Source: Clostridium brassicae (lineage in GTDB: Bacteria; Bacillota; Clostridia; Clostridiales; Clostridiaceae). Taken from it: a DNA stretch of 64,000 nt. Under the pieces are notes generated by a model. That model saw only the letters and a program-made list of their open reading frames with translations, ran no database searches and had not been told where the DNA came from. The position numbers and the translations under genes are program-made. The stretch spans positions 1-64,000 of the forward strand of contig NZ_JAPQFJ010000015.1 of NCBI RefSeq assembly GCF_026738875.1. Reading direction: 5' to 3'. Within the stretch, counting starts at the first letter, position 1, and every line of letters starts with the position of its first letter. Positions 7,932 to 16,261 of the stretch are shown here, piece by piece.

Positions 7932-9131
7932 TTATGTTATATTTTTATTTTTCAGTTTAATTTCTTTTGGGGGAATGCCTTTATACTTTTTAAACATCTT
8001 GCTAAACTGTGCGTAGTCCTTGTACCCAACTAAAGCCGCTACCTCTGATAACTGAATATTTTCTCTACGTAATATTTCCACAGCTTTTTCTATTCGGAAT
8101 TTAACTAGATACTCTGAAAAAGTACAACCTACTTCCCTTTTAAAAAGAGTACTTAAATAACTTCTAGAAACATGAGCAACTTTTGCTAAATCTGAAAATA
8201 ATATATCATGCATATAATTCTGATAAACATACTCTTTCACAAATTCAACATAATCGTAATGCTTTTTCACCCCATCTAGCATTTTAATCATCAAATCATC
8301 TTCATCTAGATGTCCTGATACTTTAAAAGCTTTTGTTACATTTGTGATACTCTTTTCAGACGGAATTCTTTCAAAAGCGGAGCCGCCTATATACCCCATT
8401 AAGTCTTCATTATTACTGTACATGTACTGAATATCAATTGGGGTTTTAACAGGACCTCCATAAATGAGTTTCACTATATTAGGATTAAGCTCATTGCATT
8501 TATTAAATATACTAGCCGCTCTAACCTTCGCTGCCTCTAGCGAAAATACTTTTTTTGCTCCTAAAAGCCCTCCTTCGGTTAAACCTAAATGTACACAGAT
8601 AACGTCAGCACCAGCTTTAATCATCTGTTCTGCATGCTCTTCGTTAAATACAAAAGCCACTGTAAATAAATTCTTTTCACGGGCTATTCTTATTGCCTCT
8701 ACTTCCTTAGCATAACAGCATCCCGCTTCTTCAATACCTTCACTAAATTTACCATCAATTAAACCCACTGTAGGATAATTATTAATTCCCGAGAAACCCA
8801 TAGCTTTTATTTTATCTATATACTCATCCATATCTATTGTAGGGTCCGTACCATTCAAACCAAAGATAATAGGCACATTTTTTAGCAAAGGCATTATTTC
8901 CTTTGTAGCAAAATCTATGACCATATCATTGCTGTTGCAAAAAGGCAGATAACCTCCTAGGGAGCTTCTCCCCATGAGTCTAAATCTACCAGAACTCAAC
9001 GCTAAAATAAAATCTGCTCCTCCATTTTGAGCATACTTAGCTGTCATTCCTGTGCCTGTTGCCACACCAATGATATGATTTCCTTTTTTTATTTCTGCTT
9101 TTATATTTTCTAATATTTTTTCTCTCTCCAT
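7932..9131 (-). CDS. AraC-family regulator with a PEP-hydrolase-like TIM-barrel sensor domain
   Basis: The first about 270 residues are a full TIM barrel paralogous to the enzyme encoded at 5688. Shared blocks are [47 protein letters not shown] and GADVICVHLGLTEGGLLGA. The last about 100 residues are an AraC/XylS double helix-turn-helix, with SDLAKVAHVSRSYLSTLFKR and LSEVAALVGYKDYAQFSKMF. The ATG at 9131 (399 residues) is chosen because aaggaagagg precedes it; a GTG at 9179 would add 16 residues. It probably binds the ligand of the neighbouring enzymes through its barrel and switches their promoter; that is inference from paralogy and position. The gene is followed by its own terminator. Confidence 0.88.
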   Translation of the reverse strand: MEREKILENIKAEIKKGNHIIGVATGTGMTAKYAQNGGADFILALSSGRFRLMGRSSLGGYLPFCNSNDMVIDFATKEIMPLLKNVPIIFGLNGTDPTIDMDEYIDKIKAMGFSGINNYPTVGLIDGKFSEGIEEAGCCYAKEVEAIRIAREKNLFTVAFVFNEEHAEQMIKAGADVICVHLGLTEGGLLGAKKVFSLEAAKVRAASIFNKCNELNPNIVKLIYGGPVKTPIDIQYMYSNNEDLMGYIGGSAFERIPSEKSITNVTKAFKVSGHLDEDDLMIKMLDGVKKHYDYVEFVKEYVYQNYMHDILFSDLAKVAHVSRSYLSTLFKREVGCTFSEYLVKFRIEKAVEILRRENIQLSEVAALVGYKDYAQFSKMFKKYKGIPPKEIKLKNKNIT

Positions 9132-9585
9132 AATATAAAAACCTCTTCCTTTTTCTTTTCTTACAACCCCTTTTTTCACTTGAACATCTATGTTAGTACA
9201 ATAAAATCCATTATAAAAGTCTTTATTAAACCCTACTTCTATTACTTTATGGTCTTTTATTTCTATTGAACTCCCATGATATATTTCCTCTATCTATATA
9301 TATTACGTAGATATATACTTACATTATCCTGTTCCACTTTAGATAATTATACTATTTCCAATTATTGATTAAAATGATAAATATATTTTTACACTGTTTA
9401 CTTATTAATAATATTTTATCATACTTATTTTTATTTAAATACTTAACACTAAATAAAAAGAAACAAGTTTATACGCTACCTTGTTTCAAAAATTTCTATG
9501 TTTTAATAAAATATGTACAGTATTTTGTTTTAAACAATTTAAAGGTAAAATCATCATAAATATTAAAAGTCTATTCACATAGCTA

Positions 9586-9834
9586 CCATCTGAACCATAT
9601 GAATACTTTATAAATAAACCAAAAAGTACAAAAGATAGAATCATTGAGAAAGCATTTTTACATATGCTTCCTATTAATGAAATTGCTATTGATATGATTT
9701 TTTCTAATCATATGAATTTATGCCCAGTATTATATATAATTACAAATTCATTGCAACATAAAAATGAATATAATGGAAAACCTTATCCGAGATTATATAA
9801 TTCTATACTCAACTTTTCAATACTTAATGCATGA
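9586..9834 (+). pseudogene. Decayed C-terminal reading frame overlapping repeat copy 2
   Basis: An open frame of 82 codons with no start codon near its beginning; a TAG stop lies a few codons upstream. It encodes a plausible protein segment (YEYFINKPKSTKDRIIEKAF, then a hydrophobic part), and ends at TGA. Beyond the TGA the same frame continues as protein-like sequence matching repeat copy 1 (NVQNEAQTE in both). The parent gene is not recognised. It looks like the end of a lost gene present twice. Confidence 0.5.
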
Positions 9835-9962
9835 AACGTACAAAATGAAGCACAAACGGAATTGTGTTACATAAATTATAGTATAGTTTTTAAGATTATA
9901 CTTGAAAATAAAAAGAAAGTTTTTGCTATTTTCAACAAAAACTTTCTTTTTATTTTATTACC
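9735..9962 (+). repeat. Degenerate direct repeat, copy 2
   Basis: Similar to 5251-5483 over its whole length with many substitutions. It is the better preserved copy: its 3' end has a perfect 15-bp hairpin (9910-9924 with 9937-9951), whereas copy 1 has mismatches there. The pair brackets 5484-9734, which contains the three-gene TIM-barrel locus. Confidence 0.75.
9910..9951 (+). terminator. Hairpin terminator at the end of repeat copy 2
   Basis: The arms aaaaagaaagttttt and aaaaactttcttttt are perfect complements with a 12-base loop. The T-rich outer end (ctttttatttta) makes it a bidirectional intrinsic terminator. No intact gene now ends here, so it probably served the lost gene. Confidence 0.65.
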
Positions 9963-10128
9963 TCCAATTTTAATATATATCTTTGGAGAAATATTTTCTT
10001 AACTTTAAAATCTTAGGATAATTTGATTTAAATATACCAAGAGATAGAGGCAGATCATTTGAACCTTAGCTTGTAAAGAAAATTGAAACTTATATTTTAA
10101 TAATTGGTAACATAATGAAATTGTGTGT

Positions 10129-10296
10129 CTATAATTTATTGTTAGTCTTCTCATTTATGTAAATATCAAGTGCTTTAATTCCTCTATTAGCAAGTTTTAC
10201 AAACAATACAAATCCATAAATTATTATACTAAATAACACTAAAACAATTATTAGATTAATTAAGGCCACCACAACACTTCCATACAACACTTTCAT
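10129..10296 (-). CDS. Small single-span membrane protein, 55 residues
   Basis: Reads MKVLYGSVVVALINLIIVLV at the start, continues hydrophobic to about residue 34, then ends in a charged tail containing KLANRGIKALDIYINEK. There is one membrane helix (about 8-33) with the basic and amphipathic tail inside. A strong Shine-Dalgarno (taaggggg) lies 5 bases before the ATG. The reading frame is clean in a region otherwise full of relics, so it is likely a living gene. Short membrane proteins with a similar '..KALDIYI..' tail are, as far as I recall, common in clostridia and bacilli without known function. Confidence 0.65.
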   Translation of the reverse strand: MKVLYGSVVVALINLIIVLVLFSIIIYGFVLFVKLANRGIKALDIYINEKTNNKL

Positions 10297-10464
10297 ACAA
10301 TGCCCCCTTACTTCTTCTTCAATAAAAAACTTTCACACAATAACACACAACTATGTACTTAATCAACATTTCATTCCATATTATAACATTAATTACAATA
10401 TTAATCCATTGATTATTTCCTACTTCTTAATTCATCCCCCACTAATATTTTACAAAATAAACCA

Positions 10465-10516
10465 TTAGTAGCCTTTGAAAGCCATTGCATCTCCAATGAC
10501 TTTCAAAGGCTACTAA
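10465..10516. repeat. Long inverted repeat with a 23-bp stem
   Basis: The arm ttagtagcctttgaaagcca plus ttg pairs with its downstream complement with a single mismatch; the loop is 6 bases. It is unusually GC-rich for this genome. No T-run follows on the plus strand and only a weak one on the minus strand, so it is not a typical terminator. It could be a small transposable relic or a recombination-related site. Confidence 0.7.
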
Positions 10517-10565
10517 CTATACGTGCAAAGCTCCATAACGATGCCAAATATTTAAACATTAGATT

Positions 10566-10649
10566 TTACAACTTAAGATATCCAAATTCAACCTTTCTCC
10601 ATTTAGGTGAAACTCCCGCAAAAGCTGCTCCTTCAAAACTTGTTTCATA
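10566..10649 (-). pseudogene. C-terminal fragment of an unidentified protein
   Basis: The minus-strand frame encodes YETSFEGAAFAGVSPKWRKV and ends seven residues later at TAA. Its composition is protein-like and unlike the surrounding AT-rich spacer. There is no start codon or upstream continuation, since the frame runs directly into the integrase relic on the other strand. The parent family is not recognised. Confidence 0.35.
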
Positions 10650-10747
10650 GTACTATTAATATTACAATTGATCTATATTCTCATGTTTTAACTGATATAA
10701 ATAAAGCTACTGCAAATAAATTAAATAGTGTTATAAATAGTTATTAA
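10640..10747 (+). pseudogene. Tyrosine recombinase (integrase) C-terminal relic
   Basis: The frame HSTINITIDLYSHV followed by LTDINKATANKLNSVINSY and a stop is the typical end of phage and ICE-type tyrosine integrases (HSs.nttlDlYSHv..). The Tyr of DLYSHV would be the catalytic nucleophile. Everything upstream (the R..H..R catalytic core) is gone. It indicates that a mobile element once ended here, next to the ABC operon. Confidence 0.65.
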
Positions 10748-10761
10748 TATTAACTTACCTA

Positions 10762-11517
10762 TTAAAAACTACTTTCTTTCTTTAATCTTGACAAAGCCCA
10801 TAAAAATGTGATTCCACTCATTACAATAAGCATAGCTATTACTAAAATGATCTGGAGTGCTTGGGCATTCCCTTCTATCATCAATGTACGTAATAAATTA
10901 ATTACATGTGTAAATGGATTCAGGTTTACAGCTACTGCAATCCAACCAGTTAATGTATCTGATGGAAACAGCGCTGTACTTAAAAAGAATACTGGCAATA
11001 CGATAGCATTTAGAACTGTTTCATATACTACCTCATTTGGGAGTGATAAACTTATTGCATAGGTCAATGAAGATAAACATAAGGCATTAAGGAAAATAAT
11101 TAATATAATAATCAAAATTCCCAAAATGTTAGTTTGAATTTTTACAGAGAAGAATAAACTCACAATACACATGACTCCAACTTCAAGAAATGTGCATAAA
11201 ACTGCTTCAAGAACTTGTCCTAATACTATTGACTTCCTACTAACCGGAGCAATCAGAATACGATAAAAACTTCCATCAGCCTTCATTAAATAGTTCATAA
11301 TTCCACTACTACTACATGCACCAAAACTCACCAACACAATTAAACCTGGTAAAATAAAAGTTGTATAATTATCAATTCCTATTCCACTCATAGCTTGCTT
11401 TGCAACTTCACTATATAATATAAGCCAAAGCATTGGCTGTAAAATAGTAATGACAACAGTAAATTTATTATGAAAGCGCCACTTAACATTACGTCCTAAA
11501 AGAGTTATAACATTCAT
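10762..11517 (-). CDS. ABC-2 type multidrug transporter permease (DrrB/COG0842 type)
   Basis: Membrane protein of 251 residues with six predicted segments (about 20-40, 54-76, 100-125, 134-158, 165-185, 225-243). ABC-2 permease landmarks are LQPMLWLILYSEV near the first segment, RILIAPVSRKSIVLGQVLE (about 86-104, the cytosolic coupling helix) and NLNPFTHVINLLR (about 199-211). It is the partner of the ATPase just upstream: its ATG overlaps the ATPase stop by 4 bases. It likely exports a drug or other amphipathic compound sensed by the GyrI-domain proteins encoded upstream. Confidence 0.92.
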   Translation of the reverse strand: MNVITLLGRNVKWRFHNKFTVVITILQPMLWLILYSEVAKQAMSGIGIDNYTTFILPGLIVLVSFGACSSSGIMNYLMKADGSFYRILIAPVSRKSIVLGQVLEAVLCTFLEVGVMCIVSLFFSVKIQTNILGILIIILIIFLNALCLSSLTYAISLSLPNEVVYETVLNAIVLPVFFLSTALFPSDTLTGWIAVAVNLNPFTHVINLLRTLMIEGNAQALQIILVIAMLIVMSGITFLWALSRLKKESSF

Positions 11518-12467
11518 GAAATTTCCTCCAATCCATTCACTTCTGTTAATCTTAAAAACACATCTTCCAAGGTTGGCTGAACTATTTCAATACCTTCAAA
11601 TTTTATCTGACTCTTAAACAACCACTGATTGATTTTTTGAAAATCTTCTCTACTTTGTTTTGAATAAATTAAAATCTTTTCATCTCGAAGGGATAACTTT
11701 ATATCATTTCTAGCTTTACTAAGCTCTACAAGACAAGCTTTAGACTCATTTTTATTGGTAAATCGAATACTTAAAATATCCTGTTTAATTAGTTCACGTA
11801 ACTTAGCTGGAGTCCCCTGTATTACCTCTTTTCCATCTCTCATAATACAGATAGTATCACTTAAATCATCTGCTTCTTCCAGATAATGTGTCGTAAGAAA
11901 AATCGTAGTTCCAAATTCATCTCTAATTTTTTTCATCATATCCCACATAGCCATACGTGATTGAATATCCATACCAACTGTAGGCTCATCTAAGAACAAA
12001 ATCTGTGGATTTGACATAAGATTCAAAGCAATATCTAATCGTCTTTTCACTCCCCCTGAATAAGAAGAAACAGGATAATCTAGATATCTTTCTAATGAAA
12101 AACAGGAAATCAAGGTTTTCATACGTTCTTCAGCTTTTGCTTTTGGTATTTTATACAATTTACTTTGGATCATCATATTTTCTTTTAATGATAAGTAGGT
12201 ATCAATGGATGTTTTCTGCGCAACACATGCAATACTTCTTCTTACCTTGTTAGTTTCTGTATAGATATCACTACCTAGTATTTTTGCAATACCTGAAGTT
12301 GGCTCAAGATATGTTGTAAGGATGTTGATTAAAGTTGACTTTCCAGCACCATTCTGACCAAGAAGTGAAAAAATCTCACCTTCCTTAACTGTTAATGAAA
12401 GTCCGTTTAAGGCCTCAACACCATTCTTATAACGTTTAACAACGTTCTCTACATAAATTGCTTCCAT
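11514..12467 (-). CDS. ABC transporter ATPase (DrrA/CcmA type, drug resistance)
   Basis: ATPase of 317 residues. Walker A is GQNGAGKST (about residues 34-42), the signature is YSGGVKRRLDIAL (about 132-144), Walker B is ILFLDEPTVGMD (about 154-165), and the switch is LTTHYLEEAD (about 188-197). A C-terminal DrrA-type extension ends with VQPTLEDVFLRLT. The start is set at the ATG at 12467, which has gaggagg 6 bases before it; a longer frame to 12482 lacks a ribosome site. It begins 1 base after the stop of the GyrI-like gene and overlaps the permease by 4 bases. Confidence 0.93.
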   Translation of the reverse strand: MEAIYVENVVKRYKNGVEALNGLSLTVKEGEIFSLLGQNGAGKSTLINILTTYLEPTSGIAKILGSDIYTETNKVRRSIACVAQKTSIDTYLSLKENMMIQSKLYKIPKAKAEERMKTLISCFSLERYLDYPVSSYSGGVKRRLDIALNLMSNPQILFLDEPTVGMDIQSRMAMWDMMKKIRDEFGTTIFLTTHYLEEADDLSDTICIMRDGKEVIQGTPAKLRELIKQDILSIRFTNKNESKACLVELSKARNDIKLSLRDEKILIYSKQSREDFQKINQWLFKSQIKFEGIEIVQPTLEDVFLRLTEVNGLEEIS

Positions 12468-12468
12468 A

Positions 12469-12924
12469 TTAATCCTCCTCAATCGGAAATATAATTTCTG
12501 TAATATATTTCTCAGGATTACCCTTTAAAATCATACCAGGCCCTTTAATAAATACTTCACGGAATTCAGACTGCAACTTAATTCCATTTTGTTTGGCATA
12601 TGCATCAATCTTTTTATATGCTTCAAACATAGTTTCATAAGAACCCTTGTGAGTAACACATAGTGCCCTTATCCTAGGGGTTTCCTTCACCTCGATACCA
12701 TTTCCACTTGGAGTCATTGCAGTAGGTACACATAGTTCAATCTCTCCAAATTTAGTCTCTGGATTCATTGTAATGTAGTTAAAAAATGGTGCTCCATCTG
12801 CTTTTCCTTTAATTGATTTAAATACATTAGGAAACACTTTATTTGCTTCCGTAGCAATTCCCTTATATCTCATAAATGCTACTCTGATAGGTTCTATTTC
12901 TCTAATTTCTACTTGATATTCCAT
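12469..12924 (-). CDS. GyrI-like small-molecule-binding protein
   Basis: Protein of 151 residues that is a stand-alone GyrI-like (SbmC / BmrR-C effector-binding) domain. The N-terminal strand carries [17 protein letters not shown], and the end reads [12 protein letters not shown], both typical of the fold. Stand-alone members bind or sequester planar drugs, or hydrolyse certain adducts. There is no DNA-binding part. It lies 4 bases after the AraC-GyrI regulator gene with its own aaaggaga site, and 1 base before the ATPase. A role as drug chaperone or second sensor for the transporter is inference. Confidence 0.88.
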   Translation of the reverse strand: MEYQVEIREIEPIRVAFMRYKGIATEANKVFPNVFKSIKGKADGAPFFNYITMNPETKFGEIELCVPTAMTPSGNGIEVKETPRIRALCVTHKGSYETMFEAYKKIDAYAKQNGIKLQSEFREVFIKGPGMILKGNPEKYITEIIFPIEED

Positions 12925-12928
12925 TTTA

Positions 12929-13804
12929 CTAACTCTCCTTTTCCTTTTTTATACTCATCCATATTTCTGCATATCCGCTAACCGTTGATTCATCATATAC
13001 TGGATATACTGGATATACTTCAACATCTGCAATCCCCGCATGTCTATATCCTGAAAATGGAAGCCATTCTGTAAAAAAACGTTTATATATAGTTTGTATG
13101 GATTCCTTGAAGGAACCATGGCTCTCAAACACAGCCCAAATTGATGCAGGGATTTCATATTCATACATTCCTTCTGGCACAGGTTTATCTGTAGCAGTAG
13201 CAATATAATAATAAACTTCATCATTTGCATCATAAATTGATATTCCAAAGATTTTTTTTTGCGGTGTATTATTCAGATTTATAATTTGGTAAAACTTTTC
13301 GCTTTGCTTTGTTTGTTCCCAAAATGATGGAATTAACTTGTAATTTTTATCCATATCATATGTTAACGGAATACGTACACCAACGATTCTCATAGGAGCT
13401 TTTTCTTCGACTCTATATGGCATATCACTACCTCCTTGTATTTGAATTGAGAATTTAATAGGGGGATATGCACAAAGTTGACACCCTTTCGATTTTGCCA
13501 CGGCAGGATTAATGTTATGTACACTTTGAAATGCACGATTGAATGCCGTTGGTGAAGTATATCCATATTTCATGGCAATATCTAAGACTTTGATATCTTT
13601 TGTCTGCAATTCAAAAGCAGCTTGTGTAATTCTTCTACGCCTTATATATTCTACTAACGTTATACCTGTCACATAAGCAAACATACGTTGAAAATAGTTT
13701 GTTGAACAACATGCAATTTTAGCCGCTTCTTTATATGAAATATCCCCATCTAAATTCTGTTCTATATAATCAATAGCTTTACTCAAATTTTTTAACCACT
13801 CCAT
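12929..13804 (-). CDS. AraC-family regulator with GyrI-like effector-binding domain
   Basis: Protein of 291 residues. Residues about 1-105 are an AraC/XylS domain at the N-terminus, with [20 protein letters not shown] as first helix-turn-helix and [20 protein letters not shown] as second. Residues about 125-290 are a GyrI-like effector domain ([20 protein letters not shown] to the end), as in Rob and similar drug-responsive activators. A ribosome site aaggagg lies 7 bases before the ATG. It is the first gene of the operon regulator - GyrI - ATPase - permease and most likely activates that operon when an amphipathic compound binds. The promoter lies in the 338 bases upstream. Confidence 0.92.
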   Translation of the reverse strand: MEWLKNLSKAIDYIEQNLDGDISYKEAAKIACCSTNYFQRMFAYVTGITLVEYIRRRRITQAAFELQTKDIKVLDIAMKYGYTSPTAFNRAFQSVHNINPAVAKSKGCQLCAYPPIKFSIQIQGGSDMPYRVEEKAPMRIVGVRIPLTYDMDKNYKLIPSFWEQTKQSEKFYQIINLNNTPQKKIFGISIYDANDEVYYYIATATDKPVPEGMYEYEIPASIWAVFESHGSFKESIQTIYKRFFTEWLPFSGYRHAGIADVEVYPVYPVYDESTVSGYAEIWMSIKKEKES

Positions 13805-14142
13805 TATCTTACCTCCTTGATATTAGCATACTCTACCATACAATTTATTTCCTCGCATTTTTTGATTTAATTTGTAAACATTAAATTATTATCAAAAATG
13901 TTAAACTCTATAAATGAATTTTAAATATTTGAATCAATTAACTTGGTATATTCATTTAACATAGAGTAATTCCTTTCAAATTATTTACCTAAAATTTATT
14001 ATTTTTAATTATATTTATAGGATACCTTTTAGTTAATTCTAAGTTAATTAGATAATAATGTATTTTATAACAATATTTATAATAAAAGATCAGTTATTTA
14101 CTGACCTTTTTTGCTCTCATATTTTAATTGTTCATATATTTT
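13805..14142. other. Intergenic region upstream of the drug-efflux operon
   Basis: AT-rich; must contain the minus-strand promoter of the AraC-GyrI operon, though no clear consensus pair was found. The right end holds a terminator hairpin at 14086-14110 (aaagatcagt with actgacctt, one G-U pair, T-runs on both sides) serving the adjacent hydrolase relic. Confidence 0.5.
14086..14110 (-). terminator. Terminator after the serine hydrolase relic
   Basis: Stem aaggtcagt / actgatctt on the minus strand, loop of about 5 bases, followed by ttattataaat. It lies 33 bases past the old stop codon at 14143. The opposite side also has a T-run, so it can work both ways. Confidence 0.6.
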
Positions 14143-15008
14143 TTATTTATCTAATGATGGCAGTATACAATCTTTTATTAATTTCATTCTATCTTTTGGT
14201 TTCATTATAAATTTAGAAGCAATAGCAACTACCATATTTCTTTCTGGTAAGCAACAAATCATGTTACCTCCATCCCCAATAGCACAATACGCAAATTCGT
14301 CCTTTTTAAATATCCACCAAAGATATCCATAATGATTAGGATTATCCTGTAGAGATTCCTCAATCCACTCTTTTGAAATTATTTGTTTACCATTCTATTT
14401 CCCATAATTCAAATAGAGTTGTCCAAGTCGCGCCATATCAATTGCTGATAAAGTAACTCCCCAACCGCCAATACTATTCTTCTTGGGATCTGATACCCAT
14501 CCACAAACATGCTTACCTTTAATAAAATTCATATAGGTTGCAGTAGTCATTTCATAATTTGGCAATTGTTTCATTCCAATTGGTTCAAATAAGTATTCAT
14601 TTGCAAATTCTCTTGCTGTCTTTCCAGTTGCTTTTGTAAGTATTACAGATAATAAATGCGCTCCGGCTGTAGAATACTTGAAGGTACCGCAGTCATTGTA
14701 AGAAGATGTTTTATCGTTATTTCTTGCTTTTTGCTATCTACGAGTGTGCTATCATACTCCGGGAAAAAATCCAGCACCTTTTCATTTACACTCTTTATAG
14801 AACCTTTATCAATAGCAATTCCTATCAGTGCAGATAATACACTTTTTGTTACCGAAGCAACATGAATCGTATCTTCTCTTTTATACCCATTGAAATAATT
14901 TTCATAAACCAGGTTGCCATCTTTCAGAGCAACAATACCCGCTATATTTTTATATTCCTTTACTATTACTTTTTCTAAATCACTATTAAAGCATTCTTTT
15001 TTAAGCAC
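14143..15008 (-). pseudogene. Beta-lactamase-family serine hydrolase, disrupted
   Basis: It starts with a GTG preceded by gaggaggg and encodes the family's Ser-x-x-Lys motif as ASVTKSVLSALIG (about residues 51-63) and HLLTMT. After residue about 107 the frame shifts, and the usual 30-odd residues between the 'TMT' and 'GTFKYSTAGAHLL' blocks are missing. The shifted frame continues through TGKTAREFANEYLFEPIGM and GGWGVTLSAIDMARLGQLYL to a TAG stop at about 14399. It then continues again through NGKQIISKEWI to the old end, LPSLDK then TAA. One deletion/frameshift plus one nonsense codon make this a clear pseudogene of a penicillin-binding-protein-like hydrolase (COG1680). Confidence 0.88.
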
Positions 15009-15029
15009 ATTATTCCCTCCTCACATTAA

Positions 15030-15611
15030 TCAAATCTTCTTTACAGGTAAATATACATCTGTAATAGAATCTACCGGCCTTTTAGTTTCCCGAGGATTTG
15101 TTATATAAATATCAAACGGAGGTTTTGCCACACAATATTTTTCTTGTTCTAACCATTCATGTTGTTTTGTATATACTGAAGTAATTTCTGAATAGTCTCC
15201 TTTAAGTCGGGTTTTAATACACAATCCTGGATTAAAATCTTTTGTGCCTATCGCATATTCTTTGATTGGAATAGCAAATTCAATATCGTACCCTTCAAAT
15301 AAATATTCCTCACTATGATATATTGTCATTGGCGGACCTATCATTGTAAGATCATCTTCTGCTATTCTTTTATATAATTGATTAAAAAACATGTCATATC
15401 CTAAATTACATTCTTCTATACTTACTAATTTACGAATTGATAAAATATACATAGCTGGTACTTCTACAAGCATAATATCTAAATCTTTTAAATTACTAAA
15501 TACCGATTCACCTTTTTGAAGATTTTGCATATCATTACTTAGTTGTTGTAGCATCATATCGTATGCTGTTAACTTTGCTTGAATATCATATCTCTTTTTA
15601 TTCAACAACAC
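15030..15611 (-). pseudogene. MerR-type regulator lacking its DNA-binding domain (GyrI-like effector domain remains)
   Basis: The frame encodes the dimerising coiled coil and complete GyrI-like effector domain of a MerR/BmrR-type regulator: LLNKKRYDIQAKLTAYDMML, then VEVPAMYILSIRKLVSIEE, ending near PFDIYITNPRE and VYLPVKK. The frame stays open upstream to about 15690 (DFNLLKLEKDQFEEKLI), but the winged helix-turn-helix is not there. The space is instead taken by a terminator at 15701-15727. No ribosome site precedes the GTG at 15611. It is most simply a 5'-truncated gene; expression of a free effector domain cannot be excluded. The start lies 22 bases past the hydrolase gene, so the two were one operon. 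Confidence 0.75.
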
Positions 15612-15700
15612 TATTAATTTTTCTTCAAACTGATCTTTTTCTAATTTTAAAAGGTTAAAGTCAACTACACTTATAAAAATACTTTGTGATACTATAAATA

Positions 15701-15727
15701 CAGCCAGATTATTAAATAATCTGACTG
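15701..15727 (-). terminator. Hairpin terminator downstream of the 121-residue gene
   Basis: Arms cagccagatta and taatctgactg (one mismatch) with a 5-base loop. On the minus strand the hairpin is followed by tatttata. It lies 85 bases past the stop at 15812 and just before the truncated MerR remnant. Confidence 0.6.
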
Positions 15728-15811
15728 CTCTACTCTTTTAAGTGATGTTCTCATAATCTCCCCGATAAATTACTATTTATATTACTTGACATTAAATTAG
15801 TATTTGGTCAA

Positions 15812-16177
15812 TTATTTCACCACAACAAGATCACCATCACAAAAACCTGTTGTTATATGCTTAACATTTAATAGTGGCAACTCTCTTAATTCATCCACTA
15901 ATTCTTTTAAAATCATTTGTATTTCATTAAGCACAGATTTCCAATCACATTCACAATCAATATTTAATTCTGGACATTTTCTTTCTTTAGGTATAAAATC
16001 TTCTTCACAAGCCCAGTCATCATCTTCTGCATCATAAGTTAAAGCTCCAATCAACTCAATTCCATAAGGTTCAAATAATCCAAAATTTAAAGCCTTAATG
16101 TTATTGGGTAATACTTCTTCATTATTTATTCTTAAAATCCATTCTTTAATAATTTTTTTAGCATTATTTCTTTCCAC
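15812..16177 (-). CDS. Hypothetical acidic protein, 121 residues
   Basis: Not recognised. Soluble, strongly acidic (many Glu and Asp), with a Trp-rich acidic middle (AEDDDWACEEDFIPK, about 49-63) and a Cys pair in DCECDW (about 73-78). No signal peptide or membrane span. The composition and length recall the orphan immunity proteins of toxin systems, but no toxin gene is next to it. It has its own terminator, and the upstream spacer of 84 bases separates it from the acetyltransferase gene. The start ATG lacks a strong ribosome site. Confidence 0.65.
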   Translation of the reverse strand: MERNNAKKIIKEWILRINNEEVLPNNIKALNFGLFEPYGIELIGALTYDAEDDDWACEEDFIPKERKCPELNIDCECDWKSVLNEIQMILKELVDELRELPLLNVKHITTGFCDGDLVVVK

Positions 16178-16261
16178 AGTAAATACCCCATTTATTTAAA
16201 ATTTTTATTATGTTTTTAATTACATATTAACATTTATATTATTTAACCTTAAAATTGGAAT

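Larger units (their letters stand above)
9132..10128. other. Relic-rich intergenic region
   Basis: About 1 kb without an intact gene. It contains the promoter region of the regulator (9132-9350, no clear consensus), a decayed plus-strand reading frame at 9586-9834 and the second copy of the degenerate repeat. The short open frame at 9365-9559 has no usable ribosome site and low-complexity composition, and is not counted as a gene. Confidence 0.5.
10297..10761. other. Intergenic region with hairpin and gene relics
   Basis: No intact gene. It holds the long hairpin at 10465-10516, a minus-strand relic at 10566-10649 and an integrase relic at 10640-10747. The rest is AT-rich DNA with no feature that I can support. 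Confidence 0.5.

Noticed and set aside
9365-9559. Plus-strand frame of 64 codons
   Set aside because: Low-complexity hydrophobic sequence, no ribosome site, in a decayed region.
10465-10516. Long hairpin as a terminator for the small membrane protein
   Set aside because: It lies upstream of that minus-strand gene rather than downstream, and has no good T-run on either side.
12955-13248. Second minus-strand frame inside the AraC-GyrI gene
   Set aside because: Out-of-frame shadow with no start signal; the AraC-GyrI frame is fully supported by its domains.
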